A stretch of 44,792 bases of DNA from contig USBB01000020.1 of assembly GCA_900552795.1 (NCBI GenBank), forward strand, positions 1 through 44,792, in the 5' to 3' direction. A program made the position numbers and the translations under genes. Below the pieces are notes generated by a model, which saw only the letters and a list, made by a program, of their open reading frames with translations, did no database searches and had not been told where the DNA came from. Shown piece after piece: positions 8,144 to 16,001 of the stretch (position 1 is the stretch's first letter; each line of letters begins with the position of its first letter). Origin of the DNA: an uncultured Eubacterium sp. (GTDB taxonomy: Bacteria; Bacillota; Clostridia; Lachnospirales; Lachnospiraceae).

Positions 8144-9118
8144 TTACTTAGAAAGTAAAGCACTCACATTAAATTCGTAATCATTTATATCCTTTGACAT
8201 GGCAAGTGCCTCATCAATGTCAAAATCAACGAACTTGCCATCTCTGTATGCAACCACTCTGTTGCTTTTTCCTGCGCACAGCAAATCAACCGCATATGAC
8301 CCCATAACTGAAGCATACATTCTATCCTTACATGTAGGAGCTCCGCCTCGCTGCATATATCCGAGAATTGTCGCTCTTGTCTCAATACCGGTGGCTGCCT
8401 CAATTCTTCTTGCCATACCTGTAGAATGGCCTATTCCCTCAGCATTAATTATAAGATGATGCTTTTTGCCTTTTTTTCTTCCCTCTATAATATGATTTAT
8501 AAGCGTCTGCTCATCATTATCATATCTTTCAGGAAGAAGAATATCCTCGGCACCGTTGGCTATACCGCACCATAATGCTATATATCCGGCATTTCTTCCC
8601 ATAACCTCAATAATACTGCATCTTTCATGCGAAGTTGAAGTATCACGTATTTTGTCTATAGCTTCCATAGCTGTATTTACCGCTGTGTCAAATCCTATTG
8701 TATAATCAGTACATGCCACATCAAGATCTATTGTTCCCGGAATACCTATTGCATTGACGCCATGCCTTACAAGTGCCTGTGCACCTCTGAACGAACCGTC
8801 ACCTCCGATAACAACAATACCGTCAATTCCCTGCTTTTTACATGTTTCAGCAGCTTTCTGCTGGCCTTCCTCAGTCATAAATTCAAGACATCTTGCAGTA
8901 TAAAGAATTGTGCCGCCTCTTTGAATAATATCTGACACACTCTTTTTTTCCATATCTATAACTTCATCATTAATAAGACCATTGTAGCCTTTCTGAATAC
9001 CTTTTACCTTGACTCCTTTATTAAGAGCTGTTCTTACAACTGCTCTTATTGCTGCGTTCATGCCCGGGGCATCGCCTCCGCTTGTCAGGACACCTATAGT
9101 TTTTATCTCTTTCTTCAT
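8144..9118 (-). CDS. pfkA: ATP-dependent 6-phosphofructokinase
   Basis: Phosphorylates fructose 6-phosphate to fructose 1,6-bisphosphate in glycolysis. The 324 residues include GGDAPG (14-19), GGDGS (105-109) and PGTIDLD (127-133, catalytic D131). Gly at the GGDGS and PGTID positions is the ATP-using pattern rather than the pyrophosphate-using one. The common Asn of TIDND is Leu here. The ATG at 9118 was chosen because GGAGGATTATTT precedes it; an upstream in-frame ATG at 9142 has no ribosome site. It has its own promoter (9234-9262) and terminator; the leader contains a dispersed hairpin repeat. Confidence 0.95.
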   Translation of the reverse strand: MKKEIKTIGVLTSGGDAPGMNAAIRAVVRTALNKGVKVKGIQKGYNGLINDEVIDMEKKSVSDIIQRGGTILYTARCLEFMTEEGQQKAAETCKKQGIDGIVVIGGDGSFRGAQALVRHGVNAIGIPGTIDLDVACTDYTIGFDTAVNTAMEAIDKIRDTSTSHERCSIIEVMGRNAGYIALWCGIANGAEDILLPERYDNDEQTLINHIIEGRKKGKKHHLIINAEGIGHSTGMARRIEAATGIETRATILGYMQRGGAPTCKDRMYASVMGSYAVDLLCAGKSNRVVAYRDGKFVDFDIDEALAMSKDINDYEFNVSALLSK

Positions 9119-9177
9119 AAATAATCCTCCATACCGGAACACTCTCTTTCCCGGATACTGCTCTATCTCCTAATTAC

Positions 9178-9208
9178 GATTACACGGATTGTTACGTGCT
9201 CCGCACTC
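9178..9208. repeat. Dispersed hairpin repeat, copy B (pfkA leader)
   Basis: A 31-base unit matching 1575-1605 at 28 positions, in the same orientation. It has a GTGC-TCC-GCAC stem-loop flanked by GATT/AATC arms extending to about 9216. It lies in the predicted 5' leader of pfkA. Confidence 0.6.
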
Positions 9209-9233
9209 ATAATAATCTAATCAACATATGTTA

Positions 9234-9262
9234 ATTTTATATCATTTATTATTGTATTTCAA
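9234..9262 (-). promoter_or_regulatory. Sigma-A promoter of pfkA
   Basis: Reading on the minus strand: TTGAAA, 17 bp, TAAAAT. It lies between dnaE and the repeat in the pfkA leader. Confidence 0.65.
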
Positions 9263-9271
9263 TATAATTTA

Positions 9272-12200
9272 CTATGTGGTCTCAACATTTTTTTTGCCAA
9301 ACAACGCTCTTAAATGTGACAAAAGCTCTGCACTAACCTTAACATTTCTGCTTGCAGGCAATTGTATTCTTTTATTTTCTTTTGTACAGTAAATAATAAC
9401 GCTGTCATTTCCGTCTGATATATCAAGTGATGCAAATAATTTCTGCCTGCACAGTTCATATTCAGCCTCACTTTCAAAACGTACCCAAAGCTTTCTCGGA
9501 ACACTGTCAAATGAAACAACTTTCTCACATATAAGCTTACCGTTCTCGTCAGCATTTGCAGAAACCCTGCCTGTTATAAAAAGCTTATCATTTTCATCAA
9601 TGATGCTTCTGTATATCGAAAAATCTCTCGGGAACACTATAATCTCCAATGTTCCAACTAAATCCTCGATAGTTAAAAATGCCATAAGCTGTCCGTTTTT
9701 AGTTGTCTTTACAGTCTTATTCATAACCATTCCACCTACAGTCTGCTTTGTTCCGTCCAAAACTTTAGTTTCGCCCGTCTCATCATCAATCTCAAAATCA
9801 GTAGTTACAGCCGAAACATGACGTTTCCACATTGCGGCATACTCATCAAGAGGATGTCCGCTTACATAGACACCGAGCACCTCTTTTTCAAAATTAAGCA
9901 TTTCTTCCTTTGAGTATTCTGCAACGTCAGGCATTTTTATTTCAAAATCCTCTTTAACGCTCTCATCAACAAAATCAAACAGTGACATCTGCCCTGAAAT
10001 TGCATCTTTTCCCTGACGTATTTCATTATCCATCATCTGCGCATAAATAAACATCATCTGCCTGCGCTTATTCCCAAATGTGTCGAATGCACCTGATTTT
10101 ATAAGATTCTCAACCGCCCTCTTATTCAAGTCACTGTATAGCCTGCTGATAAAATCCTGCATATTCTTAAAAACGCCAAGCGATTTTCTGCTTTTTAGAA
10201 TCGCTTCAATAGTAGGTCTTCCCAGACTTTTAACTGCAGAAAGACCGAAACGGATTGCGTTATCCTCAACCGTAAAGCCAAAATCTGACATATTCACATC
10301 AGGAGGCAAAATTTTAATATTCATCTGTCTGCTTGCATATATATATCCTGCAACTTTATCTGTGTTATCTACAACAGAAGTCATAAGCGCCGCCATATAC
10401 TCAACAGGGTAATGAGTCTTTAAAAATGCTGTCTGATACGCAACTACCGCATAACATGCGGCATGTGATTTATTGAACGCATATTTTGCAAAATCTATCA
10501 TATCATCATAAATTTTGCCTGCAGTTTTCTCATCTATACCATTATTTACGCAGCCCCGTACCCCCTCTTCCTCATTACCGAAAATAAAGTTTTTGCGCTC
10601 TTTTTCCATGACAGAAGCTTTTTTCTTTGACATAGCTCTTCTTACGAGGTCACTTCGTCCGAGAGAATAGCCTGCCAAATCCCTTACTATCTGCATAACC
10701 TGTTCCTGATACACAATACATCCGTACGTAGGCTTAAGTATTGCTTCAAGCTGAGGGCAATCATATACAACCTTTTCAGGATTGTTTTTACCCTCTATAT
10801 ACTGAGGAATAAAATCCATAGGACCCGGTCTGTATAAAGAAATTCCAGCTATTAAATCTTCTATATTCTGAGGCTTCAATTCTTTCATAAACGACTTCAT
10901 TCCGGCACTCTCAAGCTGGAAAATTCCGTCACATCTGCCTGTGCTTATAAGATCATAAACTGCTTTATCCTCATAATCAATTTTTTCCATATCAAAATCA
11001 GGATTTTTCTTTTTTATAAGCTCCTCGGCATCTCTTATAACAGTGAGTGTTCTAAGGCCCAAAAAGTCCATTTTTAACAGTCCCAATTCCTCAAGTGTCG
11101 TCATGACAAACTGGGCAACCACAACTCCGTCTGCTCCCGTTGCAACAGGAACATACTCATCGACAGCCTTCTGACTTATAAGAACTCCTGCGGCATGCAT
11201 TGAAGCATGTCTCGGAAGTCCCTCAAGTCTCTTACTCTTATCAATCAAATCCTTAATCTGCGGATCCGAATCATAAGCATTTCTTAAATCAGGATTTTCC
11301 TTTAGCGCCTTATCTATGGTAATTCCTATTTCTCTCGGAACCATTTTTGCTATATTGTCAACCATTGCATAAGGCAAATCCAAAACCCTTCCGACATCCT
11401 TTATTACGGCTCTCGCTGCCATTGTACCGAAAGTTACAATCTGTACAACGCAGTCCTTGCCATACTTATCAACGACATAATCAATGACCTCCTGACGTCT
11501 CTCATAACAAAAATCAACATCAATATCGGGCATTGATACTCTCTCTGGATTAAGAAATCTTTCAAAAATAAGAGAATATTTTATAGGGTCAATATCTGTA
11601 ATCCCAAGACAATAAGACACAATACTTCCGGCTGCGGAACCTCTTCCCGGTCCTACCGGAATACTGTTAGTTTTTGCGTAATTGATATAATCCCACACTA
11701 TAAGGAAATAATCAACATAGCCCATTTCCCCGATAACCGAAAGCTCATATTGCAGTCTTTCATCTATAGATTTATCTGCATTCGGATAGCGCTTCTTTTT
11801 TCCCTCCTCGCACAGATATCTTAAATATCCCGGCGAATCAAAGCCTTGCGGCACTTCATATTTAGGGAGCTTAGTGACACCAAACTCTATCTCAACATTA
11901 CATCGTTGTGCTATTTTATGCGTATTTTCAACAGCCTGCGGCGCATACGCAAACAGCTGCTCCATTTCCTGCGGCGATTTCAAATAATACTGACCGCCCT
12001 CATAACGCATTCTGTTCTCGTCCGATATCTTTTTTCCTGTCTGAATACATAAAAGAATATCGTGCGCATCAGCGTCATCAGCATATGTATAATGTACATC
12101 ATTTGTCGCAACGAGGCCTATACCAAGCTCACCCGACATTCTTACAAGCTGCGGATTAACATATTTCTGCTCCGGAATACCATGATCCTGAAGTTCCAAA

Positions 12201-12715
12201 AAGAAATTGTCCTTACCAAAAATATTCTCATAACGCTTTGCAGATTCACATGCTACATCATACATTCCACGCGAAAGATATCTTTGCACCTCACCTGCAA
12301 GACAGGCACTCAGCGCAATTATGCCCTCATGAAATTCCTCAAGCACCTCATAATCAACACGCGGCTTATAATAAAAGCCTTCTGTAAATCCTCTTGAAAC
12401 AATTTTTATGAGATTATTATATCCCTGATTATTCTGTGCAAGCAGCACAAGGTGATAATATCTGTCCTCAGATTCTCCCGGCTGTTTGTCATACCTTGAC
12501 CCCGGCGCTACATAAACTTCGCAGCCAAGGATGGGCTTAATGCCCACCTCCCTGGCTGCCTTGTAAAAATCAATCACTCCGTACATAACACCATGGTCCG
12601 TAATAGCCAGGCTATCCATACCAAGCTCCTTTGCCCTTGCGGTTATTTCCTTAATTTTGCTTGAACCATCCAATAGCGAATACTCGGTATGGACATGTAA
12701 ATGAGTGAAATCCAT
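9272..12715 (-). CDS. dnaE: DNA polymerase III subunit alpha
   Basis: Replicative-type DNA polymerase catalytic subunit. The 1147 residues are in the normal DnaE range. An N-terminal PHP domain (FTHLHVHTEYSLLDG) is followed by the PolIII-type palm with GPGRGSAAGSIVSYC and the active-site acidic motif PDIDVDF near residue 395. Finger and helix-hairpin regions follow, then an OB fold near residue 990 (MNKTVKTTKNGQLMAFLTIED). It lacks the 3'-5' exonuclease insertion of PolC; Clostridia commonly carry both enzymes. The ATG at 12715 has GGAGATAACG upstream. The start lies 24 bases after the ftsH stop, so the two are probably co-transcribed. Confidence 0.96.
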   Translation of the reverse strand: MDFTHLHVHTEYSLLDGSSKIKEITARAKELGMDSLAITDHGVMYGVIDFYKAAREVGIKPILGCEVYVAPGSRYDKQPGESEDRYYHLVLLAQNNQGYNNLIKIVSRGFTEGFYYKPRVDYEVLEEFHEGIIALSACLAGEVQRYLSRGMYDVACESAKRYENIFGKDNFFLELQDHGIPEQKYVNPQLVRMSGELGIGLVATNDVHYTYADDADAHDILLCIQTGKKISDENRMRYEGGQYYLKSPQEMEQLFAYAPQAVENTHKIAQRCNVEIEFGVTKLPKYEVPQGFDSPGYLRYLCEEGKKKRYPNADKSIDERLQYELSVIGEMGYVDYFLIVWDYINYAKTNSIPVGPGRGSAAGSIVSYCLGITDIDPIKYSLIFERFLNPERVSMPDIDVDFCYERRQEVIDYVVDKYGKDCVVQIVTFGTMAARAVIKDVGRVLDLPYAMVDNIAKMVPREIGITIDKALKENPDLRNAYDSDPQIKDLIDKSKRLEGLPRHASMHAAGVLISQKAVDEYVPVATGADGVVVAQFVMTTLEELGLLKMDFLGLRTLTVIRDAEELIKKKNPDFDMEKIDYEDKAVYDLISTGRCDGIFQLESAGMKSFMKELKPQNIEDLIAGISLYRPGPMDFIPQYIEGKNNPEKVVYDCPQLEAILKPTYGCIVYQEQVMQIVRDLAGYSLGRSDLVRRAMSKKKASVMEKERKNFIFGNEEEGVRGCVNNGIDEKTAGKIYDDMIDFAKYAFNKSHAACYAVVAYQTAFLKTHYPVEYMAALMTSVVDNTDKVAGYIYASRQMNIKILPPDVNMSDFGFTVEDNAIRFGLSAVKSLGRPTIEAILKSRKSLGVFKNMQDFISRLYSDLNKRAVENLIKSGAFDTFGNKRRQMMFIYAQMMDNEIRQGKDAISGQMSLFDFVDESVKEDFEIKMPDVAEYSKEEMLNFEKEVLGVYVSGHPLDEYAAMWKRHVSAVTTDFEIDDETGETKVLDGTKQTVGGMVMNKTVKTTKNGQLMAFLTIEDLVGTLEIIVFPRDFSIYRSIIDENDKLFITGRVSANADENGKLICEKVVSFDSVPRKLWVRFESEAEYELCRQKLFASLDISDGNDSVIIYCTKENKRIQLPASRNVKVSAELLSHLRALFGKKNVETT

Positions 12716-12739
12716 CGTTATCTCCATTCTTAAGTCTTT

Positions 12740-14977
12740 TTATTCTTCCTCTGTATCTTCTTTTGTATCTTCTTTCTTTGTCCAAAAGTCATCAACAGGC
12801 CCTTTTATAGTTGACGAATAACTTCCATCATCACTAAATGTCACGCTCTCCGCAACCTTTTCAGACTTAGTCATATTACTTGTATCAACAGGTTCAGGAA
12901 TTCCCTTTACACGTCTGAAAATCTTCATAAATTCCTTACCTGTAATTGTTTCTTCATCATAAAGATATTTTGCAAGTTCATCAAGCACATCTCTGTTTCC
13001 TGCAAGCAGTTCTTTTGCTTCATCGAAACATTCTTTCAAAAGCTTCTTTACTTCCTCATCAATAATTGCCGCTGTCTCATCTGAACAATTAAGTCTTGCA
13101 CTTCCGTCAAGATATTTGCTCTCAACTGTTTCAAGACTCATAAGACCAAACCTGTCAGACATACCGTACTGAGTTATCATCGCTCTTGCTATCTCTGTAG
13201 CTTTCTCTATATCATTTGAAGCACCTGTAGTAACAGTATCAAAAACAATTTCTTCTGCTGCCCTGCCGCCTAAAAGCGTAACAAGCCTTGTCTTTAACTC
13301 ATCTTTTGTCATAAGATACTTCTCTTCTTCAGGAACCTGCATTACATAACCCAAAGATCCCATTGTTCTTGGAACAATAGTGATTTTCTGAACCGGTTCT
13401 GCCTCTTTCTTTAATGCAGTTATAAGTGCGTGTCCTATCTCATGGTAGGCAACGGTTCTCTTCTCTTCCCTGCTTAAAATTCTGTCTTTCTTTTCTTTAC
13501 CTGCAATTACTACCTCAACCGCCTCAAACAAATCCTTCTGCGTAACGACTGTTCTTCCGTCCTTAACTGCAGAAATGGCAGCCTCGTTAATCATATTTGC
13601 AAGATCAGAACCTACTGCACCGCTTGTTGCAAGACCTATTGCCTCAAGATCAACTGTATCATCCATAAGCACATCCTTTGAATGTACCTTTAATGTATCA
13701 ATTCTTCCCTTCAAATCCGGTTTGTCAACTATAATTCTCCTGTCAAAACGCCCCGGTCTTAAAAGTGCCTTATCAAGAACTTCCGGACGGTTAGTTGCAG
13801 CAAGTATAAAAAGTCCCTTTGAAGAATCAAAACCATCCATCTCTGCAAGAAGCTGGTTCAAAGTCTGTTCTCGCTCGTCATTTCCTCCACCGTATCTTGA
13901 ATCCCTGCTCTTACCTATGGCATCAATCTCATCGATAAATATAATACATGGTGCCTGCTTCTGCGCTTCCTTAAATAAATCTCTTACTCTTGACGCACCT
14001 ACACCTACAAACATTTCCACAAAATCGGAACCTGCAAGAGAGAAGAAAGGAACATTCGCCTCTCCCGCTACAGCCTTTGCAAGAAGTGTTTTACCTGTTC
14101 CCGGAGGGCCTACAAGCAATGCACCCTTTGGAAGCTTTGCACCAATTCTTGCATATTTTGCAGGATTGTGCAGGAAATCAACTATTTCAGTCAGAGATTC
14201 CTTAGCTTCATCCTGTCCCGCTACATCCTTGAAAGTAACACCTGTCTTTTTCTGAACGTAGACTTTGGCTGTATTTTTTCCGACACTCATGCCGCCCATC
14301 ATACCGCCGCCCTTTGCAATCTTTCTGTAAACAAAAGAGAACATAAATACGACTATCAGAATAGGCAGTATATAAACCATTATAAACTCAACTATCGATG
14401 CACTCGAATCAGGAATATATCCTGCAAACTCCACACCTTTTTCCTTGAGCAGTCCGGTAAGCTCCTCGTCATTTACATAACCTGTATAATATGTGTAGCG
14501 TATTACTTCCTTTTTATCACTGTCAGAATTTTTCTCTGCAGGTGTAATTACAATTCTGTCCGAATCAAACTTAACCTTTTCAATTTTACCTTCATTGACC
14601 ATCGTAATAAATTCAGAATATGATATTTCTTTATATGTTGCGCTTCTTAACATACTGTTAAGAACCGTAATTCCAAGAAATGTCACTACACCCGCTATTA
14701 TCAGGAAAATAATAGCACTGAAATTTTTAGGTTTTTTATTATTGTTATTATTATTGTTGTTATTCTGACCATTACGGTTATTATATCCATTCGGTCCGCC
14801 ATTATATCCATTTGGACCTCCGTTGTATCCGTTCGGACCTCCGCTATATCCGTTTGGACCTCCGTTGTATCCATTTGGATTCGGCCCTCCGTTATATCCG
14901 TTTGGTCGGCCCTGTCCGGCATTATTGCCTTGTGCAAAATAACTGTAATCATCAATATCTCGAATTAATTTTTCCAT
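12740..14977 (-). CDS. ftsH: ATP-dependent zinc metalloprotease FtsH with repeat-rich N-terminus
   Basis: Membrane-anchored AAA+ protease that degrades misfolded membrane proteins and short-lived regulators. The 745 residues begin with a low-complexity cytoplasmic extension (about 26-85) of six NGYnGGP-type units and a poly-Asn run. TM1 is at about 86-106, an extracytoplasmic domain follows, and TM2 is IVEFIMVYILPILIVVFMFS. The AAA module has Walker A GPPGTGKT (about 289-296) and Walker B FIDEIDAIG. The zinc-protease motif HEIGH is at about 512-516, and the tail is acidic (KKEDTKEDTEEE). The ATG at 14977 follows AGGAGAAAGAAAA. A canonical FtsH starts almost at TM1, so the extension is unusual. 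Confidence 0.96.
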   Translation of the reverse strand: MEKLIRDIDDYSYFAQGNNAGQGRPNGYNGGPNPNGYNGGPNGYSGGPNGYNGGPNGYNGGPNGYNNRNGQNNNNNNNNNKKPKNFSAIIFLIIAGVVTFLGITVLNSMLRSATYKEISYSEFITMVNEGKIEKVKFDSDRIVITPAEKNSDSDKKEVIRYTYYTGYVNDEELTGLLKEKGVEFAGYIPDSSASIVEFIMVYILPILIVVFMFSFVYRKIAKGGGMMGGMSVGKNTAKVYVQKKTGVTFKDVAGQDEAKESLTEIVDFLHNPAKYARIGAKLPKGALLVGPPGTGKTLLAKAVAGEANVPFFSLAGSDFVEMFVGVGASRVRDLFKEAQKQAPCIIFIDEIDAIGKSRDSRYGGGNDEREQTLNQLLAEMDGFDSSKGLFILAATNRPEVLDKALLRPGRFDRRIIVDKPDLKGRIDTLKVHSKDVLMDDTVDLEAIGLATSGAVGSDLANMINEAAISAVKDGRTVVTQKDLFEAVEVVIAGKEKKDRILSREEKRTVAYHEIGHALITALKKEAEPVQKITIVPRTMGSLGYVMQVPEEEKYLMTKDELKTRLVTLLGGRAAEEIVFDTVTTGASNDIEKATEIARAMITQYGMSDRFGLMSLETVESKYLDGSARLNCSDETAAIIDEEVKKLLKECFDEAKELLAGNRDVLDELAKYLYDEETITGKEFMKIFRRVKGIPEPVDTSNMTKSEKVAESVTFSDDGSYSSTIKGPVDDFWTKKEDTKEDTEEE
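14780..14902 (-). repeat. In-frame tandem repeats in ftsH encoding NGYNGGP units
   Basis: Six imperfect units of about 18-24 bases on the minus strand encode NGYNGGPNP, NGYNGGP, NGYSGGP and NGYNGGP-type units. Period and codons vary slightly. Repeats like this can change copy number by slippage without losing frame if the unit is a multiple of three. Confidence 0.85.
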
Positions 14978-15017
14978 TTTTCTTTCTCCTGTTGAAAATG
15001 AGCTGAACCTGCTATCA

Positions 15018-15046
15018 ATTATATAGAGTAAAATTTTATAAATCAA
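15018..15046 (-). promoter_or_regulatory. Sigma-A promoter of ftsH-dnaE
   Basis: Reading on the minus strand: TTGATT, 17 bp, TATAAT. It lies 40 bases upstream of the ftsH start chosen here, which supports that start over longer frames reaching 15109. Confidence 0.75.
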
Positions 15047-15145
15047 CCAAAATACTCTAATTAATAATATATTAATAAATGTGTTTTTATCTGTTGCTCC
15101 TGTAAACATACATCATTAACAAAGCCTTTTATTTTAAGCTTTTAT

Positions 15146-15820
15146 CTATTCAGTAACTACAGTAATATAATAATCTTCAAATTTATAATTAAACATCCTG
15201 TTTTCATTTAATTCAGGATATTGTATTTCTTTTAATCCTCTCGCAATTCCTATCCCGGTAAGCTTGACGCAAGCCTCTTTCATTGTCCAGAATTTAAAGA
15301 AAAGATTGTTTTTTTCCTCATCTGATAACGCCTCTTTTATCATTTTAACTTCCGAATCCTTAAAAAAACGCTCTGCCACGCGCAAATCCGCATCGCGTCC
15401 GCCCTCAATGTCAACTCCGACGTCCGCATCTGACAAGGTACACACGACAAATTTTCCCGAATGTGAAATATTAAAATACAGTTCCGGGTAATCTGCAAAA
15501 TATGGTTTTTCATTATCATGCGCAATCACTTTATAATTGTAAGAAATATCATAAGAAGCCATAGCTTTAGTCAAATCAACATTCAATAATCCCTGTGCTT
15601 CCTTCAAATCACCGTTTTTATCTATCGCACGAGCAATCTTTAACAGATGACCTAAAAGAATTCCTGCTCCAACACATCTTTTCTTATCTTCAAAGCTCTT
15701 ATATTTACAGGCCTTACATCTTCTGTCCTCACCAACCAAAAAATAAGCCTTATTATAATTATGTTCATCATTCAGCGATTCAACCGAAGCAATCGCAGTT
15801 ATCAAAAAAGTTTTTTTCAT
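15146..15820 (-). CDS. 4'-phosphopantetheinyl transferase, Sfp superfamily
   Basis: Transfers phosphopantetheine from CoA to a carrier-protein serine. Its 224 residues match Sfp-type two-domain length. Motifs are NISHSG (117-122), GVDIE (135-139, Mg-binding) and FWTMKEACVK (177-186). An N-terminal CxxC plus a third Cys (C35, C38, C49 in RRCKACKYKSFEDKKRC) is noticeable. No carrier protein, NRPS or PKS gene is nearby, so the target may be the primary ACP or a locus elsewhere. An in-frame stop lies directly upstream of the ATG, fixing the start; no clear Shine-Dalgarno site is seen. Confidence 0.88.
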   Translation of the reverse strand: MKKTFLITAIASVESLNDEHNYNKAYFLVGEDRRCKACKYKSFEDKKRCVGAGILLGHLLKIARAIDKNGDLKEAQGLLNVDLTKAMASYDISYNYKVIAHDNEKPYFADYPELYFNISHSGKFVVCTLSDADVGVDIEGGRDADLRVAERFFKDSEVKMIKEALSDEEKNNLFFKFWTMKEACVKLTGIGIARGLKEIQYPELNENRMFNYKFEDYYITVVTE

Positions 15821-15926
15821 TTTTTATCAGATTTATTATCAAAAATACCTAAAATAATCCTTTCTTAATTCTATTCCTATTAATTCTATCAGAAAAATAA
15901 CATAATAGCAATCACACAAAATCCCT

Positions 15927-15954
15927 ATTATACGTCTCCTTGTATGCTCTGCAA
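15927..15954 (-). promoter_or_regulatory. Candidate promoter for the phosphopantetheinyl transferase
   Basis: Reading on the minus strand: TTGCAG, 16 bp, TATAAT. A second candidate closer to the gene reads TTGCTA, 17 bp, TAGAAT. The first overlaps the divergent promoter of the translational GTPase gene. Confidence 0.45.
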
Positions 15955-15968
15955 ATAAATGTTAAAAT
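15940..15968 (+). promoter_or_regulatory. Promoter of the Tet(M)-like GTPase-NYN gene
   Basis: TTGTAT, 17 bp, TAAAAT on the plus strand. It gives a leader of only about 25-30 bases, too short for the peptide attenuator known upstream of tet(M). Confidence 0.55.
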
Positions 15969-16001
15969 ATACAAATACACTTTTCAGAAATGGGGATTTT
16001 A

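Noticed and set aside
14780..14902. CRISPR-like or non-coding tandem repeat
   Set aside because: The repeat is in frame within ftsH, encodes NGYNGGP units, and has no unique spacers.
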